Shown here in pieces: positions 52,541 to 55,609 of a DNA stretch of 55,609 nucleotides. Under the pieces are notes generated by a model that was not told where the DNA came from, did not search any database, and was given only the letters and a program-made list of their open reading frames with translations. Source of the DNA: Bacillus mesophilus (GTDB lineage: Bacteria > Bacillota > Bacilli > Bacillales > SA4). The position numbers and the translations under genes are program-made. The stretch spans positions 1-55,609 of the forward strand of contig NZ_JAAIWM010000014.1 of NCBI RefSeq assembly GCF_011008845.1. Direction: 5' to 3'. Positions within the stretch are counted from its first letter, which is position 1. Every line of letters begins with the position of its first letter.

Positions 52541-53174
52541 TTACATGAGTACTTATTATACTCTCTAGTGCATGGAGTGTTTCACTATATACTTGTTCAA
52601 TCGTCTGATCGGCATTGATCGTAACAAATCGTTCAGGCTCCCTATCAATAACCAACTGATACCCCTCTCGAACCTTGTGATGGAAATCTAGCTCCTCTAA
52701 ATCTAAACGGTTGATTTCCCGGTCAAGATTTTTCTTAATTCTATTAAATCCGATTTCTGGCTCTAAATCGAAATAGATTGTCTTGGTTGGCATTAGATTC
52801 TCTATCGCAAATTGGTTAACTGATAATACTTCTTCAATTCCAAGTCCACGAGCATAGCCTTGATAGGCAAGTGAGCTATCTAAGAAGCGATCACATAACA
52901 CTATATACCCTTCATTAATAGCTGGCAAAACCTTTTCTACTAAATGTTGTCGTCTAGCTGCAGCATACAGTAAGGCTTCCGTTCTTCCATCCATTTCTGT
53001 ATGATCAGGATTTAAAATCACTGATCTTATTTGCTCAGCTATTTTAATACCGCCGGGTTCTCTTGTATAGATTACCTTCTGACCTTCTTTTTCCAAATGT
53101 TTAACTAGCATATGAATAATAGTTGTTTTTCCTGCACCTTCAGGACCTTCTGCAGTTATAAATAAACCCTTCAT
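52524..53174 (-). CDS. tmk: Thymidylate kinase
   Basis: Phosphorylates dTMP to dTDP. The P-loop GPEGAGKTT is at 10-18 and the DR(F/Y) motif is in [14 protein letters not shown]. The 216 residues are four longer than B. subtilis Tmk. It lies 2 bp after yaaO and ends with an intrinsic terminator, so darA is transcribed separately. Confidence 0.96.
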   Translation of the reverse strand: MKGLFITAEGPEGAGKTTIIHMLVKHLEKEGQKVIYTREPGGIKIAEQIRSVILNPDHTEMDGRTEALLYAAARRQHLVEKVLPAINEGYIVLCDRFLDSSLAYQGYARGLGIEEVLSVNQFAIENLMPTKTIYFDLEPEIGFNRIKKNLDREINRLDLEELDFHHKVREGYQLVIDREPERFVTINADQTIEQVYSETLHALESIISTHVTSTSL

Positions 53175-53176
53175 TA

Positions 53177-54610
53177 CTAATTCTCCTCTTTTAAACTCTC
53201 ATAGATGTAAATGGTATCATTCACTAAGCCTTGAATTTTTGCTCTTTGCTTTATTAAAGCTTGAAGTTCTTTTATATGTTCATCGGTAATCAGTTCACCT
53301 TGAAGAATTAACGGTATCCCAGGTGGATACGGTGTTAACGTCTGTGCGGAAACATGGTTAATGCTTTCTTCTAAATGTACCGTAAGAGTTCTCTTTGATT
53401 TTAATTCGTCAAATGAATATGGCACCATAGATTGAACTTGATAACGAGTTTTCAATCTTTTTTGTTCTGGAATTGACTGAATTTTGTAGAGTGCTTCTCT
53501 AATTTTAGATAACAAAAGATCCATATTTACCTCTGCTAGCGGCATAATGCACAATACATTATAAAAGTCTGCCAACTCTGTGAACAGGCCAACTTCTTCA
53601 AAAATTGCTTGTAGCTCATAGCCAGTTAACTGACAACGACTTTGAATCAAGATTTTTAATGGATCTTGCTTTAAACCTTGGTCATTTGATTGGACTGTAC
53701 ATATCTGTGGTATGTTATTAAGTCCTTCTTTAAACTTGTGTATATTCTTATAAATATGGCCAATGCCAGTTACTTTTAAATTTGCAAGAAAAGCTCTAGC
53801 AAGATCAAGGGATGCCATAATTGGATATGACGGACTACTTGATTGTAAGGCTCTAAGATAAAAAGTGACTTTATCAATCGAAACTAACTGACTTTGATAA
53901 TGTAGATATGACCCCATTGTCATAGCAGGGAGAGTTTTATGTGCTGATTGTACAACCAGATCCGCGCCACTATGAATAGCTGATTCAGGAAAGGGGGCAC
54001 CTATACCAAAATGAGCTCCATGTGCTTCATCTACTAGTACTGGGATTCCCTTTATGTGTGCATGTCTCACTATATCCTTTAAATCATGTGTATGTCCATA
54101 ATAGGTGGGATTGGTAAGGATGATTGCCTTTGCATCAGAATGATCCTCTACAGCCTCAATAACAGTATGGGTAGGAACATAGGTTTGAACATGCGCTTCT
54201 TCATCATATTTCGGAGCTAAAAAGACAGGCTTCGCACCTGCTAGGATTAAAGCATTCATAACTGACTTATGACAATTGCGCTGAACCAACACTTTGTCAT
54301 TACTACTACACGTAGAGAGAATCATTGCCAGATTTCCTACTGTAGTTCCATTAACTAGAAAGAATGACTTTTCTGCTCCATATAGATTAGCTAACAAGTC
54401 TTCACTTATTTTTATCGCTTCCTCTGGATGATGTAGATCATCCAAACCAGTTAATTCAGTTACGTCAAGGCTAAGGATTTCCCTAAAATAAGAATGCCCC
54501 TTATCCAAAAAAACTTGTCCATTTTTATGGCCCGGAACATGTAGGGAAATTGGTTTCTTATCTATATGATTTATTAATGCGTCCATTAAAGGGGTTTGAG
54601 ATTGATTCAT
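53177..54610 (-). CDS. yaaO: Orn/Lys/Arg decarboxylase family protein (YaaO)
   Basis: PLP-dependent decarboxylase of fold type I, 477 residues. LHVPGHKNG is at 23-31, DEAHGAH (PLP aspartate) at 194-200 and SAHKTL with the Schiff-base lysine K225. A C-terminal Orn/Lys/Arg-decarboxylase domain (~385-470; [10 protein letters not shown]) is present. The preferred amino acid cannot be read from the sequence; polyamine synthesis is likely. In B. subtilis xpaC and yaaN lie upstream; they are absent here. Confidence 0.92.
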   Translation of the reverse strand: MNQSQTPLMDALINHIDKKPISLHVPGHKNGQVFLDKGHSYFREILSLDVTELTGLDDLHHPEEAIKISEDLLANLYGAEKSFFLVNGTTVGNLAMILSTCSSNDKVLVQRNCHKSVMNALILAGAKPVFLAPKYDEEAHVQTYVPTHTVIEAVEDHSDAKAIILTNPTYYGHTHDLKDIVRHAHIKGIPVLVDEAHGAHFGIGAPFPESAIHSGADLVVQSAHKTLPAMTMGSYLHYQSQLVSIDKVTFYLRALQSSSPSYPIMASLDLARAFLANLKVTGIGHIYKNIHKFKEGLNNIPQICTVQSNDQGLKQDPLKILIQSRCQLTGYELQAIFEEVGLFTELADFYNVLCIMPLAEVNMDLLLSKIREALYKIQSIPEQKRLKTRYQVQSMVPYSFDELKSKRTLTVHLEESINHVSAQTLTPYPPGIPLILQGELITDEHIKELQALIKQRAKIQGLVNDTIYIYESLKEEN

Positions 54611-54656
54611 TACTAGTCCCTTTCTATAAGTTTCATATGTATTATATCAGACCATT

Positions 54657-54687
54657 TAAAAAAAAATCCCGAAACTCCGGGATTTTT
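54657..54687 (-). terminator. Rho-independent terminator after csfB
   Basis: AAATCCCGGAGTTTCGGGATTT then a run of T on the minus strand, overlapping the csfB stop codon. Confidence 0.88.
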
Positions 54688-54889
54688 AAGAAAATATTGT
54701 AGGTTGCGTAACTTTTCGCATCTGCTTTAAGTAAAATTTATAATTTGGATGGTTAGTTTGAGTATGGACCATCTCAGTCTCACAATCCGTACATATAAAT
54801 GAAGTATATAAATGGATTCCCTTATCTTTTGCCAATTCACATATAACACACGTTTCCCCGATATATTCTCTATTCGTTGTAGTACTCAA
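54686..54889 (-). CDS. csfB: Anti-sigma-G factor Gin (CsfB)
   Basis: A 67-residue zinc-binding protein with C14-x-x-C17 and C33-x-x-C36, and the Gin core GIHLYTSFICTDCE. In B. subtilis CsfB/Gin, made under sigma-F, blocks sigma-G until engulfment is complete and also restrains sigma-E. TTG at 54889, eight bases after GGGAGG, is the best start; a GTG three codons upstream overlaps the ribosome site. A sigma-F-like promoter precedes it. Confidence 0.92.
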   Translation of the reverse strand: MSTTTNREYIGETCVICELAKDKGIHLYTSFICTDCETEMVHTQTNHPNYKFYLKQMRKVTQPTIFS

Positions 54890-54908
54890 GTACTCCACCT
54901 CCCAGTAA

Positions 54909-54939
54909 CTATCTTGCCCAATTCACTTAAAATGTATAC
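54909..54939 (-). promoter_or_regulatory. csfB promoter (sigma-F type)
   Basis: GTATA (54935-54939), a 16-bp spacer and GGCAAGATAG (54909-54918), which matches most of the sigma-F -10 (GGNRANAMTR). Position ~20 bp before the start codon fits. Confidence 0.5.
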
Positions 54940-55319
54940 ACAATTAAAAATTTACATAATTTTTTTACCTTATGATTCTATTCTATGTATCTAAGATACT
55001 TGTGTGTATGTCTATAAGGAGACTTTCGGTAAACCTCTTTTATTATGTCTTTGCGTTTTCGTTTTCTGTGGCATATGAACTTATGGTAGGATTATTCATT
55101 TTTAACTTTTAGGTACGTAAACTGTATAAATTCTGAAATTTATTGTTTGGCACTTTTTGTTTGAAGTAAAATCATTACTCCGGTCTTTTCAGAACTTTTT
55201 ATAGTAATTTAGCAATAATAACCCATAAATAAACTCTAAACAGTTATAAATTTACAAATTTTAGCTAGTTACTATCTCATTTTTAGAAATGTAATATTGA
55301 TGTCTTAAGATCAACCCGC
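54940..55319. other. Gene-free AT-rich region between csfB and the rRNA operon
   Basis: About 380 bp without a protein-like frame, strong hairpin or tRNA. It precedes the repeat array at 55320-55412. Confidence 0.5.
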
Positions 55320-55412
55320 TTTATCAACGAAATTCATAATTTATCAACGATATTGAATGTTTTATGGACGATATCTTGAATTTAACAACGAACTCTATTT
55401 GTTTATCAACGA
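55320..55412. repeat. Five phased 11-bp direct repeats (TTTATCAACGA)
   Basis: Copies start at 55320, 55340, 55361, 55381 and 55402, so spacing is 20, 21, 20 and 21 bp. Copies 1, 2 and 5 are identical; copy 3 reads TTTATGGACGA and copy 4 TTTAACAACGA. The sequence between copies is not conserved. Confidence 0.8.
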
Positions 55413-55452
55413 AATGACTAATTCTTACAGTAGGTAAGTATTTTAGAACACA

Positions 55453-55482
55453 AAAAAGAGTAGCTACATGAGCTACTCTTTT
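55453..55482 (-). terminator. rRNA operon terminator
   Basis: AAAAGAGTAGCTCATGTAGCTACTCTTTTTT on the minus strand (written as two arms AAGAGTAGCT / AGCTACTCTT with T run), eight bases after the 5S 3' end. Confidence 0.88.
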
Positions 55483-55489
55483 CATCTTT

Positions 55490-55565
55490 GCTTGGCGACG
55501 TCCTACTCTCACAGGGGCAATGCCCCAACTACCATCGGCGCAAGAGTTTAACTTCCGTGTTCGGA
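55490..55565 (-). rRNA. rrf: 5S ribosomal RNA, 3' part
   Basis: The minus strand from CCGAACACGGAAGTTAAAC to the GACGTCGCCAAGC end is clearly 5S rRNA: loop C and helix III remnant, GCGCCGATGGTAGTTGGGG and TGTGAGAGTAGGACG. Beyond 55565 the expected 5' half is not recognisable, although the strand is long enough to hold it. By synteny this is the rrnA counterpart upstream of csfB. Confidence 0.88.
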
Positions 55566-55609
55566 TCCGGACTAAAATAAGCGGCGAATCTCTTCGTCAG
55601 CTTCATCCG

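Noticed and set aside
55320..55412. CRISPR array
   Set aside because: The repeat unit is only 11 bp with ~10-bp gaps, and no cas genes are present.
55324..55512. 62-codon minus-strand frame at the right end
   Set aside because: It crosses the 5S 3' end, the rRNA terminator and the phased repeats; no ribosome site and no protein family resemblance.

Overview
The window is a 55.6 kb piece of a low-GC Bacillaceae chromosome, close to the replication origin. It is a near-complete, gene-for-gene match to the stretch that in Bacillus subtilis lies between the rRNA operons rrnA and rrnJ (csfB to lysS), shown here in reverse orientation. It opens with the 5' end of a 16S rRNA gene and closes with the 3' part of a 5S rRNA gene, both on the minus strand. 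It therefore looks like an assembly contig broken at two rRNA operons. The divergence of the protein sequences and the absence of xpaC, yaaN and the second tRNA point to a spore-former related to, but not identical with, B. subtilis. Every protein gene except abrB is on the minus strand, the direction of replication and of the rRNA operons.

Reading in the direction of transcription (right to left): 5S rRNA and terminator; a gene-poor 550 bp stretch with a phased 11-bp repeat; csfB (forespore anti-sigma-G factor); yaaO and tmk; darA, yaaR, holB, ricT, yabA, yabB, yazA and rsmI (replication, signalling, RNA modification); then the single plus-strand gene abrB, facing metS across a promoter region with four Spo0A boxes. 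Next come metS, tatD, yabE, rnmV and ksgA; yabG, veg and a small sspF gene; ispE, purR, ridA and spoVG; glmU, prs, ctc, pth and fin; mfd; spoVT, spoVB-like yabM, mazG, rqcP, yabP, yabQ and divIC; yabR; a repeat cluster; tRNA-Met; spoIIE, yabS and yabT; tilS, hpt and ftsH; coaX, hslO and a PrsA-like foldase; cysK; the pab/fol operon through dusB; and lysS in front of the next rRNA operon.

The genes fall into three interlocked sets: central metabolism (folate/PABA, purine salvage and PRPP, cysteine, isoprenoid, UDP-GlcNAc), information processing (tRNA synthetases, tRNA/rRNA modification, transcription-coupled repair, clamp loading) and sporulation control. Many sporulation promoters can be read directly: an N21-spaced Spo0A-type promoter for spoIIE, sigma-H for spoVG, sigma-G for spoVT and fin, sigma-K for yabG and sigma-F for csfB. 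A sigma-B site lies before ctc and PurBox-like sites lie before purR.

I see no phage, insertion sequence, CRISPR array, defence island or novel multi-gene system. The least explained items are non-coding: two full copies and one partial copy of a ~124-bp imperfect palindromic repeat next to tRNA-Met, with a reduced copy near abrB; an array of five 11-bp motifs spaced 20-21 bp apart near the 5S gene; a terminator-like hairpin inside the predicted lysS leader; and a probable AUC start codon for folB.
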